A stretch of DNA of 5,538 nucleotides from Thiosocius sp049669185. Its GTDB lineage: Bacteria; Pseudomonadota; Gammaproteobacteria; Chromatiales; Chromatiaceae. The notes under the pieces are model-generated. The model was not told the DNA's origin, did no database searches, and saw only the letters and a program-made list of their open reading frames with translations. Positions 1-5,499 of this stretch are shown one piece after another (position 1 is the stretch's first letter; the number at the start of each line of letters is the position of its first letter). The position numbers were made by a program, and so were the translations under genes. Location of the stretch: assembly GCA_049669185.1 (NCBI GenBank), contig JBATKF010000390.1:1-5538 (forward strand). The letters are read 5' to 3'.

Positions 1-932
1 CGAAGTACAGCAGCCATCCGGATGACTGCAACCAAGGGTTGGCGACCGACCGCTCCTGGCCAGTTGTTGCCGATCCCTACGCAAAGCGGCGTAAAGCTAA
101 TCGACACCGTCATTTGACCTAGTCGAAGGTCCGGTTATGGCCGAACTGAGACTAAAACACCGCCTCTCCGTGAAAGCCTGACCAATTCACTCAGACATGG
201 GTCGGTTACCAACACTGACCTGACTTTAAGGAAATGCTAATGAAGGGTGCGAGGATTCTTTGCTTCATTCCCCGCGGCATCGATTGTTCCCGACGCATTG
301 CAGACAGAGGGTATTTCCGGAGGATCATGATCTGATTGACCCGAAGCGGACGCTCAATCCTCCCGACTAAACGGACACGAGACGCACAGCACCTACTGAC
401 ATGCCGGTTGCTCGGGAAGTAACTCGTGGACCAACAGTGCGGAACTCTCAGCCATACCCGAGGCGCCTCGGCCTGGGCAGAAAAAACCCTTAAGCAGGCA
501 GTGGCCCGTTAACCTATATCGGTCTGACCTGAGCGATCTGGCTCCGACGGGGGTGGTCACGGTAGATTGACTTTGGTGTGTGCTGCGGATCAGTTTAGCA
601 TCCTTGGGCGTATTGACTGGAGGCGAAACCGAAGCCGCATGGCGAATATAGCTGGGTGTTCCGAATGGCTATCAAGCGTATGAATCGGCTGGCCTCGTCG
701 ACATCCTCTCGCTGCGAGGTGATCAAGCGATGACCGCGCCGTGCCTTGCCCGCCTCCAAACCTCGAGAAAATGTTCAGAGGCTCACGAAGTTGCCGCCTT
801 CGGCTTCGCCACCGGCCACCACCGCAGCAGTGGAATTTGCGGCCTTCGACCTGATCCCGTTTTTCTACCGGGTACGTATCAGTGCGATGCACTGGTCGCA
901 GATGTCCCAATTGACCTTGGGCGTGGGTCGGC
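1..932. other. Gene-free region, no recognisable content
   Basis: No reading frame on either strand gives a protein that looks real; stop codons are frequent in all frames and the few open stretches after 590 are rich in Arg, His, Cys and Trp, as expected from noise in GC-rich DNA. Small items only: a nearly perfect 20-bp inverted repeat at 10-29 with no loop (9 of 10 pairs), a weak hairpin at 200-220 (GGTCGGT against ACTGACC), and a 31-codon frame at 240-335 listed separately. No tRNA, rRNA or CRISPR pattern was seen. It may be a decayed gene or mobile-element scar, but nothing shows which. Confidence 0.5.
240..335 (+). CDS. Possible 31-residue small ORF, unrecognised
   Basis: This short frame opens with ATG at 240 and ends with TGA at 333-335. 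An AAGGA ribosome-binding-like sequence lies about 6 nt upstream (AAGGAAATGCTAATG), which is the only reason to list it. The product would be a basic peptide starting MKGARILCFIPRGIDC, with two cysteines and a run of arginines near its end. I recognise no family, there is no neighbouring gene to pair it with, and short frames with a fortuitous AAGGA are common by chance. Treat it as a weak candidate only. Confidence 0.12.
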   Translation: MKGARILCFIPRGIDCSRRIADRGYFRRIMI

Positions 933-1592
933 ATGGTGGTGATCAGCGAGTATCTGACATACGGCCTTTACGCAATAGCCTATGCTGCGTCGCTTGCGGC
1001 TTTCGTGATGACGAACATCACTTGGCTGCGGATCTGGGTCATTCTCTCGTCTACCTGCTACGCGACCTACTACTACGTGTTTCCGGTCGAGCCCCTGTGG
1101 CTCGATGTCATCACGGAAGCTGGTCTGGTGCTGCTCAATGTAGTGATGCTGGGGTGGATTGCACTGTCCGCATTGACGGCGCGGTTCGACGACACGGCGC
1201 AGTTCCTCTACGATTCTGAGTTCTCTGCACTTAGCCGGCATGACTTTCGGACGCTGCTCGACAAGGGCGAGTGGTGCAATATCGGGACTGGACACGTATT
1301 CACTTCGCGCGGCGAACCGGTCGAGTACCTCTACTATCTGTTGAAGGGCGAGGTCGTGGCAGCAATGTCGGAGGCGAACGTGCTAAAACGTTGCGAGGGT
1401 AGCGTGATCGGTGAGATCAGCTTTCGTACCGGCGCCCCGGCGAGCGCAACCGTCACCGCATCCACACCCTGTCTCGTCGTGCGTTGGCGTCAGCGGGAAT
1501 TGCGCGAGCTTTGCAAGCGCAACACCGACATATGCAGGGCGATAAACGATCTGATCGCGTCGCAGATGGCCCGTAAACTGACAACGAACTGA
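933..1592 (+). CDS. Membrane-anchored cyclic-nucleotide-binding-domain protein (Popeye-like)
   Basis: The 219-residue product has two parts. Residues about 8-26, 29-50 and 56-84 are hydrophobic and fit three membrane helices. Residues about 88-190 look like a cyclic-nucleotide-binding beta-roll: a strand-rich stretch with YLYYLLKGEV (132-141), then the phosphate-cassette-like segment GEISFRTGAPASATV (160-174). This order, three helices then a cytoplasmic nucleotide-binding fold, is that of Popeye-domain proteins and their bacterial relatives; there is no DNA-binding helix-turn-helix, so it is not a Crp/Fnr regulator. The arginine of the usual PRAATV phosphate contact is Ala170 here, so classical cAMP binding is doubtful. 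A likely role is a membrane sensor or scaffold; this is inference. The start is set by an in-frame TGA at 912-914: only ATG 933 or GTG 936/939 are possible. The upstream Shine-Dalgarno is poor. The gene stands alone, convergent with the recombinase operon downstream. Confidence 0.8.
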   Translation: MVVISEYLTYGLYAIAYAASLAAFVMTNITWLRIWVILSSTCYATYYYVFPVEPLWLDVITEAGLVLLNVVMLGWIALSALTARFDDTAQFLYDSEFSALSRHDFRTLLDKGEWCNIGTGHVFTSRGEPVEYLYYLLKGEVVAAMSEANVLKRCEGSVIGEISFRTGAPASATVTASTPCLVVRWRQRELRELCKRNTDICRAINDLIASQMARKLTTN

Positions 1593-1814
1593 GGCCGGAA
1601 GCGCTAGTAAGCGGATGTTGGCGGTCAGAGCATTCTGGCGGTGGAATCTACGAGCGGGCTCATGTCCGTTCATGGCCGGTTGCACGCATCCAGTTGTGTG
1701 CCTGAAAGCGGCCGCACGAGGCCCATCGTGGCGCCTGCGTGCAGCTGATCTTCGCAGTGCTAGGTCTCAGTCTGCTCTGAAATCTCCAGTGCGTCATCGA
1801 CTTCGATCCCAAGG
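1593..1814. other. Intergenic spacer between Popeye-like gene and RIT element
   Basis: This stretch follows the Popeye-like gene and precedes the left boundary of the recombinase element. The open frame that crosses it (from 1615) runs on into the element's terminal repeat and encodes a basic, low-complexity product, so it is not taken as a gene. No GC-rich hairpin followed by a T run, such as a factor-independent terminator, was seen after the stop codon at 1590-1592. Confidence 0.5.
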
Positions 1815-1846
1815 TATCTCAAATGTTCAGCAGAACATTTTAGATA
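1815..1846. repeat. 32-bp palindrome at left border of the RIT element
   Basis: The left arm TATCTCAAATGTTC (1815-1828) is matched by its reverse complement at 1833-1846 around the 4-nt centre AGCA, with one mismatched pair (1820 against 1841). The sequence is AT-rich in a GC-rich neighbourhood and is not followed by a T run, so it is unlikely to be a terminator. Two inverted 12-14 bp arms around a short centre is the usual shape of a tyrosine-recombinase core site. The right arm runs 4 nt into the left terminal repeat (GATATT at 1843-1848), so it may be the junction or target site of the element. That role is inferred. Confidence 0.65.
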
Positions 1847-1930
1847 TTATCGGCGGAAAGTTGTTATGTGCTGGAACGCGGCTAAGGCGTTGATCCGCAA
1901 TCGATCCAATCGTCGGATCGCAGCATAAAA
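1843..1930 (+). repeat. Left terminal inverted repeat of the RIT element
   Basis: Compared with the reverse complement of 5287-5374, the same blocks appear in the same order: GATATT (1843-1848), GGAAAGTTGTTATGTGC (1855-1871; the right end has GGAGAGTTTTATGTGC), GCTAA (1881-1885) exactly 9 nt after GTGC in both ends, TTG (1890-1892), and GGATCGCAGCATAAAA (1915-1930; the right end has GGATCGCTGCACATAAAA). The sequences between blocks differ. Both ends are 88 nt long because two small indels cancel out. TTATGTGCTG near the outside and CAGCATAA near the inside form a diverged inverted pair, probably two recombinase-binding sites. Confidence 0.75.
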
Positions 1931-1984
1931 ATTCGGCCGTACGGGGTGGGCCGCGGCCAAGAGGCGGCATGTCCACCTGCGCTG

Positions 1985-2974
1985 TTAGAGCGACCGCAGC
2001 CACTCCAGTAGCGTTTCGTCTTGCTTCCAGGACGGGATCGTGGAAAGCGGAGGGTGGTCGGCGACCTTTTCCAGCGCCTTGCGTTTCATCTCGAGGTTCG
2101 CACGCGCATGGATCTCCGTCGTTTTCGCATCCGCATGGCCGAGGAAGTCGCGGATGACATCGAGCGAAATGTCACTCTGCAGAAGATGGATTCCCTTGGT
2201 GTGGCGAAAACTGTGGGGGCTCACGGGCTGCGTGAAGCCGGGATGGATCTTCCGCACTGCCCCGACGTATTTTTCCAGAATGTAGCGGACCCCCGAGCGC
2301 GATAAGCGTCTCCCCTGTCGATTCTGGAAGAGCGGGTGATCGAAGTGCTCGGGGCGGTCCAGAGCATTTTCTCGAATATGCGTGCGCAGGATGTCCGCCA
2401 TCGGGTCCATCAAAGGCACAGCCCGCATCTTCCGGCCCTTGCCTATCAGGCGAACCTGAGGGGGTGGGTCCAAGCGGACATCGCCGGCGCTCAAGTCGAT
2501 CAACTCCTGGACACGCGCGCCGGTATCGTAGAGCAGACCCAGCAAGACGGCGTCCCGGCGACCCGTTCGCGAGTGCAGGTCAGGCTGGGCGAGGATCTCG
2601 GCAAGGTACTCCTTGGAGAGATAACCAACCATGGGGCGTGCATGGCGCCGCAGTGGAACAGCCAGGATCTGCTGACACTGGCGCAGACGATCCGGCACTT
2701 CCGACTGCACATAGCGAAAGAAAGCATGCAACACCGCGAGGCGATGATTTCGAGTGGCGATCGAGGCGTGCCTGTCGTTGCTCAAGTGATCGAGGAACGC
2801 CTCCACGAGAGGTACGTCGATGTCGGCAAGGGACAGGCGTTCCAGCGTCATGCCACGGACGTCGCGACAGTAGCGGAGCAGCAGCGTGAAGACGTCGCGG
2901 TAGGCCTTGATGGTGTTCGGGCTCAGATTGCGTTGTCCGGCCAAGTAATGGGTCAGGAAGTTGGTCACCTGCAC
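1985..2974 (-). CDS. ritC: RIT tyrosine recombinase RitC, catalytic Tyr replaced by His
   Basis: Third recombinase of the trio, 329 residues if started at GTG 2974. Residues about 4-100 form the helical core-binding domain (FLTHYLAGQRNLSPNTIKAY) and about 115-310 the catalytic domain. Active-site residues seen: Arg154 (DTGARVQEL), Lys179 (GKGRK), His254 and Arg257 (HSFRH), His280 (FLGHADAKTTEI). The nucleophile should be the Tyr of the TTEIYARA-type motif, but residue 289 is His (CAT at 2108-2110) and no Tyr follows it, so strand cleavage by this protein is not expected. The start is also odd: a strong GGAGG (3004-3008) lies 8 nt before ACG at 2995, while the first GTG codons (2974, 2968) lack their own ribosome-binding site; GTG 2968 overlaps the ritB stop as GTGA. 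It overlaps the end of ritB and is presumably translated by coupling. It may be a decaying gene or a structural, non-cleaving subunit. Confidence 0.85.
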   Translation of the reverse strand: MQVTNFLTHYLAGQRNLSPNTIKAYRDVFTLLLRYCRDVRGMTLERLSLADIDVPLVEAFLDHLSNDRHASIATRNHRLAVLHAFFRYVQSEVPDRLRQCQQILAVPLRRHARPMVGYLSKEYLAEILAQPDLHSRTGRRDAVLLGLLYDTGARVQELIDLSAGDVRLDPPPQVRLIGKGRKMRAVPLMDPMADILRTHIRENALDRPEHFDHPLFQNRQGRRLSRSGVRYILEKYVGAVRKIHPGFTQPVSPHSFRHTKGIHLLQSDISLDVIRDFLGHADAKTTEIHARANLEMKRKALEKVADHPPLSTIPSWKQDETLLEWLRSL

Positions 2975-3975
2975 GGATAAGTCGGTCGACTTCGTGGTGC
3001 GATCCTCCGCGGGATGACATCGCCAAAGGCGGCGTTGGTGCGTGCCGTGATCTCGGGGAAGAGCTCGGCGGTGAGGTGCAGATAGCGCTGCGTTCCGGCA
3101 AGCGAGCGATGGCCAAGGTAGGTCGCCAGCACCGGCAGCTTCGCCTCCAGGTCGGCGCCCTCTTGGTACCAGCGCAAGAGGGTGTGGACGGCGAATCCGT
3201 GACGAAGGTCGTGGACGCGCGGTCCTCTGCCACGTCCGGCATGTGGAATGCCGCACTGGAGCAACAGTTTTCGGAACACGAAGTACACCGTTCTGAGGTT
3301 CAATGGTCCGCCGTATGGCGAAGGGAAGAAGAATGCCTCGGGCGGACGTGCTCCGAAGTGCTCGGCGTACTTGCGCAGGCGCAGCACCAACGCCGGGGCG
3401 GGAGGAACCATTCGATCCTTGCCAAACTTGCCGTCGCGCACCGTCAGGATGCCTCGTTGGAGATCCACATCGGCGAGGCGCAGGTGCAAGACTTCGCCGA
3501 GGCGGAAGCCGCAACCACAAAGAAGACGAAAGACCTCCGGCATGATGATGTGGCGCAGCGGGAAGCGTGCGGTCGGTGTTAGCTGATCGACGGCCTGAAG
3601 CAGTTTCCCGACCTCGGCACGTGTCAGGATTCGGGGCGAGAACTCGTCGACTTTCTTCTTCCCCAGCAATTCTTTGGGCACATCAGCCTGATAGTCTTGC
3701 CGGCTTAGGAACAGGGTGAACTGGCGAACGACGGAGATGCGGTGTCGGTGCGTGTTCGCGCTCTCATGTGGCCGCTTGGCGAGCCACGTTGCAGTGACGG
3801 ACCAAGGCAGAGTTCCGGGCACCAACGCCTGATCCATCAAGAACCGATCAAAAGCTGCCAGCGTCCGCGCGGCTTCATAATAGCGGTAACCACAGGCGCG
3901 CTTTTCCTGAACGAACTGCTCCATGAGCGGCGCGAGTGTGCTCTGGAACTGGGCCTCCGCGCCTTCACTCGCCAT
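2965..3975 (-). CDS. ritB: RIT tyrosine recombinase RitB
   Basis: A 336-residue integrase-family recombinase, the middle gene of the trio. Residues about 10-100 are the N-terminal core-binding domain (LAPLMEQFVQEKRACGYRYYEAARTL region) and about 115-310 the catalytic domain. All catalytic positions are present: Arg158 (CGFRLGEVL), Lys183 (DGKFGK), His255 and Arg258 (HDLRHGF), His289 (YLGHRS) and nucleophile Tyr298 (GTQRYLHLT). It should cut and rejoin DNA through a phosphotyrosine link at the element ends, with RitA and RitC as partners. The ATG at 3975 is preceded by GAGGAG (3983-3988) with a 7-nt gap and overlaps the ritA stop by 11 nt, which implies translational coupling. The cysteine-containing stretch LLCGCGFRLG (151-160) is shared with many recombinases of this subgroup. 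The C-terminal tail (320-336) is basic and Pro-rich. Confidence 0.9.
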   Translation of the reverse strand: MASEGAEAQFQSTLAPLMEQFVQEKRACGYRYYEAARTLAAFDRFLMDQALVPGTLPWSVTATWLAKRPHESANTHRHRISVVRQFTLFLSRQDYQADVPKELLGKKKVDEFSPRILTRAEVGKLLQAVDQLTPTARFPLRHIIMPEVFRLLCGCGFRLGEVLHLRLADVDLQRGILTVRDGKFGKDRMVPPAPALVLRLRKYAEHFGARPPEAFFFPSPYGGPLNLRTVYFVFRKLLLQCGIPHAGRGRGPRVHDLRHGFAVHTLLRWYQEGADLEAKLPVLATYLGHRSLAGTQRYLHLTAELFPEITARTNAAFGDVIPRRIAPRSRPTYPCR

Positions 3976-5230
3976 GCGCTAGCTCCTCGGTATCCAGAGC
4001 GACACTGCGCAGCGCTTCCACATCGGCCTTCGCGTAGATCAACGTCGAGGCCGTGGTGGCATGACCGAGAATCTCGGAGATGATATGAAATGGCGTTTCC
4101 GCCCGGAGAAGCTCGGTGGCCAAGGTGTGCCGCAGTGAGTGCAGCCCACGGCGGCGTTTGCTCCGAAACTCAATCCCGGCCAGTTTCCTCCAGTGCGTGA
4201 CGATCTGGTGAAGATGATTGTTTTCACTGAATGGCGCAAAAGGTGGGTTCAGTTTGAGGAACACCTCGCGGCGGTCTGTCTGCGGGCGTCCGGCCCGCAG
4301 GTAATCGATCAAGGCCTCGCCGACTTCCTCAGTCAGGGGCAGCTGCAACGGTGCACCGGTCTTGGATTGAATGATGTCGATGGTGGCCGCCTCCCAGTTG
4401 AGGTTCTCGAGTCGCAGCGCTCGGATGTCTCCCAATCGCAATCCCAAGCGGCAGGCGAGTAAGAGAATGGCGTAGTCGCGCTTGCCTTTCGGGGAGCTGC
4501 GATCGACGGCCCTCAGAAGCCTCGCAAGGAGCTCCGGATCCCAGACCGAGGGGATGGTGGCATCCCGGGGTACCCGAATCGTCGGCAGCACAACGCTGAG
4601 ATCGCGCTGCAGAATCCCTTTCAGGGTAAGGAACTTCAAGAATGACCGGACATCGGAGAGGATTCGGGAAATGGTTTTCGGCCGCAGTCGGGGGCGCCAC
4701 ATGACGAATGCGGTCAGATCAGCCGGCTGTAGCTGGTCCAAGGTCTCGAGATTTCTCGAACCCAGGAAGTCGAGGAATATCGCCAACTCTCGAATCCGCA
4801 AGGAGAGGCTCGAGGGTCGAAGGTAAAGCCGATCCCGGCCATAGACTTCGTAGTCACGCAGGGGCTTCTTCATCGCGGGCGGGATCTGGACCTTTTGCAT
4901 GTCGGTGCGGCAGCGCTCGACATGTCCGTCACGCGCGAACGCCGCAAGCACCCGGATGCCGTACACCACATGTCGTCGCCAACCTTCGCTTGGCTCGATG
5001 GTCTCGTCAGCGCGAAGCCGATACGCCTCCACGAAACGCACCGCCAAGTCCTCTGAGAACGTATCGCCCAGGCCTTCCTGCTGAGCGAATGCGGTGAGGT
5101 GTCGCCAGATCGCATGGTGGCGTCGCAGCGACCTTCTGCTGTAGCCGAGCTTCTCGAGCTGTACCAGGCCACCAGCGACGAGCTTGTCTAACGGCCGATC
5201 GCGCGCAATATCCGGGTGGAATTGGTCCAT
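3965..5230 (-). CDS. ritA: RIT tyrosine recombinase RitA
   Basis: First and largest recombinase of the trio, 421 residues. Residues about 15-110 are an extra N-terminal helical region, about 135-215 a core-binding domain (RIRELAIFLDFLGSRNLETL) and about 228-410 the catalytic domain. Active-site residues are complete: Arg265 (GLRLGDI), Lys290 (QSKTGAPL), His364 and Arg367 (LHSLRHTL), His390 (ILGHATT) and nucleophile Tyr399 (TLIYAKAD). The length is near that of Tn554 TnpA-like and RitA proteins. The start ATG at 5228-5230 is chosen because GGAGGT (5236-5241) sits 5 nt upstream; the frame stays open to a GTG at 5344, but those 38 extra codons lie in the terminal repeat and have no ribosome-binding site. 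It leads the operon: its stop overlaps ritB by 11 nt. Its mRNA leader includes the inner part of the right terminal repeat and a hairpin. Confidence 0.92.
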   Translation of the reverse strand: MDQFHPDIARDRPLDKLVAGGLVQLEKLGYSRRSLRRHHAIWRHLTAFAQQEGLGDTFSEDLAVRFVEAYRLRADETIEPSEGWRRHVVYGIRVLAAFARDGHVERCRTDMQKVQIPPAMKKPLRDYEVYGRDRLYLRPSSLSLRIRELAIFLDFLGSRNLETLDQLQPADLTAFVMWRPRLRPKTISRILSDVRSFLKFLTLKGILQRDLSVVLPTIRVPRDATIPSVWDPELLARLLRAVDRSSPKGKRDYAILLLACRLGLRLGDIRALRLENLNWEAATIDIIQSKTGAPLQLPLTEEVGEALIDYLRAGRPQTDRREVFLKLNPPFAPFSENNHLHQIVTHWRKLAGIEFRSKRRRGLHSLRHTLATELLRAETPFHIISEILGHATTASTLIYAKADVEALRSVALDTEELAHGE

Positions 5231-5235
5231 GATCG

Positions 5236-5241
5236 ACCTCC
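5236..5241 (-). promoter_or_regulatory. Ribosome-binding site of ritA
   Basis: GGAGGT on the minus strand, 5 nt before the ATG at 5230. It decides the ritA start against the longer open frame that begins at 5344. Confidence 0.8.
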
Positions 5242-5250
5242 GCGGCAAAG

Positions 5251-5267
5251 GCGGCCTCGGTGGCCGC
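5251..5267 (-). promoter_or_regulatory. Hairpin in the ritA leader
   Basis: GCGGCC and GGCCGC flank a 5-nt loop, giving a perfect 6-bp GC stem only 9 nt upstream of the ritA GGAGGT. The CCGCGG just before the Shine-Dalgarno could pair alternatively with the same GCGGC strand. It could modulate ritA translation, but the stem is short and such matches are frequent in GC-rich DNA. Confidence 0.3.
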
Positions 5268-5285
5268 TGCGTGGTCGATGATGTG

Positions 5286-5291
5286 ATTTTA
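5286..5291 (-). promoter_or_regulatory. Possible -10 box of the rit operon
   Basis: TAAAAT on the minus strand, about 55 nt upstream of the ritA start, matches TATAAT at 5 of 6 positions. The -35 candidates are weak: GATTTT gives a 17-nt spacer and TTTTCA a 15-nt spacer. It lies within the innermost recombinase-binding-like motif of the right terminal repeat, so occupancy of that motif would hide it. Only the -10 match is seen; the rest is inferred. Confidence 0.3.
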
Positions 5292-5374
5292 TGTGCAGCG
5301 ATCCAATGAAAATCATCATAGACACAAGCAGTTAGCTTATGCACTGCACATAAAACTCTCCTCTACACAATATC
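5287..5374 (-). repeat. Right terminal inverted repeat of the RIT element
   Basis: Read on the minus strand from 5374 it gives GATATT, GGAGAGTTTTATGTGCAG, GCTAA, CTTG and GGATCGCTGCACATAAAA, the same blocks in the same order as 1843-1930. It also contains a perfect inverted pair of 12-mers, TTTTATGTGCAG at 5287-5298 and its reverse complement at 5344-5355, with 45 nt between them. These are good candidates for paired recombinase-binding sites. The left end has the same pair in a more diverged form. Confidence 0.78.
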
Positions 5375-5385
5375 GAAAGGTGCTT

Positions 5386-5417
5386 TCCAGCCTATGTCCT
5401 GAAGGACATAGGCTGGA
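5386..5417. repeat. Perfect 32-bp palindrome outside the right end
   Basis: Fifteen-base arms (TCCAGCCTATGTCCT at 5386-5400 and its reverse complement at 5403-5417) surround a GA centre with no mismatch. It begins 12 nt beyond the AATATC that closes the right terminal repeat. Its span, 32 bp, equals that of the palindrome at the left border, though the arms are unrelated. It is the first unit of the CTATGTCC repeat cluster. It could be a target-site palindrome or part of a host repeat family. Confidence 0.75.
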
Positions 5418-5434
5418 CTATGTCCCGCTCGGGA

Positions 5435-5499
5435 CTATGTCCCTTTGCACCGAGCCCGGCAGACCGGCCGCAGGCCGACGCGCGGGCTGCGGGACATAG
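5435..5499. repeat. Nested long hairpin within the repeat cluster
   Basis: Three concentric inverted pairs share one axis: CTATGTCCC (5435-5443) with GGGACATAG (5491-5499), AGCCCG (5453-5458) with CGGGCT (5483-5488), and CGGCC (5465-5469) with GGCCG (5473-5477) around a GCA loop. The result is a foldable single-strand structure of about 65 nt with internal bulges. There is no T run, so a simple terminator is not indicated. Confidence 0.6.

Larger units (their letters stand above)
1843..5374 (-). mobile_element. Recombinase-in-trio (RIT) element
   Basis: Three consecutive, divergent tyrosine recombinases are encoded in the same direction with overlapping ends, and no other gene lies between the terminal repeats. 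That is the defining structure of RIT elements. The span is the minimum bounded by the terminal inverted repeats (1843-1930 and 5287-5374), which start with GATATT on each inward-reading strand. I found no clear direct target duplication at the outer edges, so the exact boundaries are uncertain and could extend to the palindromes at 1815 and 5417. No cargo gene is present. Two of three recombinases look catalytically complete; the third (RitC) lacks its tyrosine, so the copy may be immobile or need help from another copy. Confidence 0.85.

Noticed and set aside
590..942. Overlapping open frames on both strands upstream of the Popeye-like gene
   Set aside because: Compositions are Arg/His/Cys/Trp-rich, with no motif, no good ribosome-binding site and mutual overlap; likely noise.
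1815..1846. Factor-independent terminator for the convergent genes
   Set aside because: The stem is AT-rich and not followed by a T run on either strand, so a recombination-type palindrome fits better.
1615..1893. 92-codon plus-strand open frame after the Popeye-like gene
   Set aside because: It crosses the palindrome and the left terminal repeat, has no ribosome-binding site that stands out, and its product resembles nothing known to me.
1949..1958. GGCCGCGGCC palindrome downstream of ritC
   Set aside because: A 10-bp GC palindrome without loop or T run is expected often in GC-rich DNA; it is not a convincing terminator.
2336..2980. Long plus-strand open frame (214 codons) opposite ritC
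   Set aside because: It is antisense to a gene with clear recombinase motifs, has no family resemblance, and is explained by GC-rich codon bias in the opposite frame.
2975..3520. Upstream 180-codon extension of the ritC frame
   Set aside because: It lies entirely inside ritB in another frame, is rich in Arg and Pro, and ritC homology begins near the core-binding domain at about 2960.
3076..3582. Plus-strand open frame (168 codons) opposite ritB
   Set aside because: Antisense shadow of ritB; Arg/Gln/Ala-rich composition and no recognisable domain.
5231..5344. 38-codon N-terminal extension of ritA from a GTG at 5344
   Set aside because: The extension is the terminal repeat read as protein; the ATG at 5230 has a strong GGAGGT at the right distance.
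1815..5417. Direct target-site duplication flanking the element
   Set aside because: Comparing sequence just outside both ends gave no convincing direct repeat; only AATATC plus AAA, in inverted orientation, is shared.
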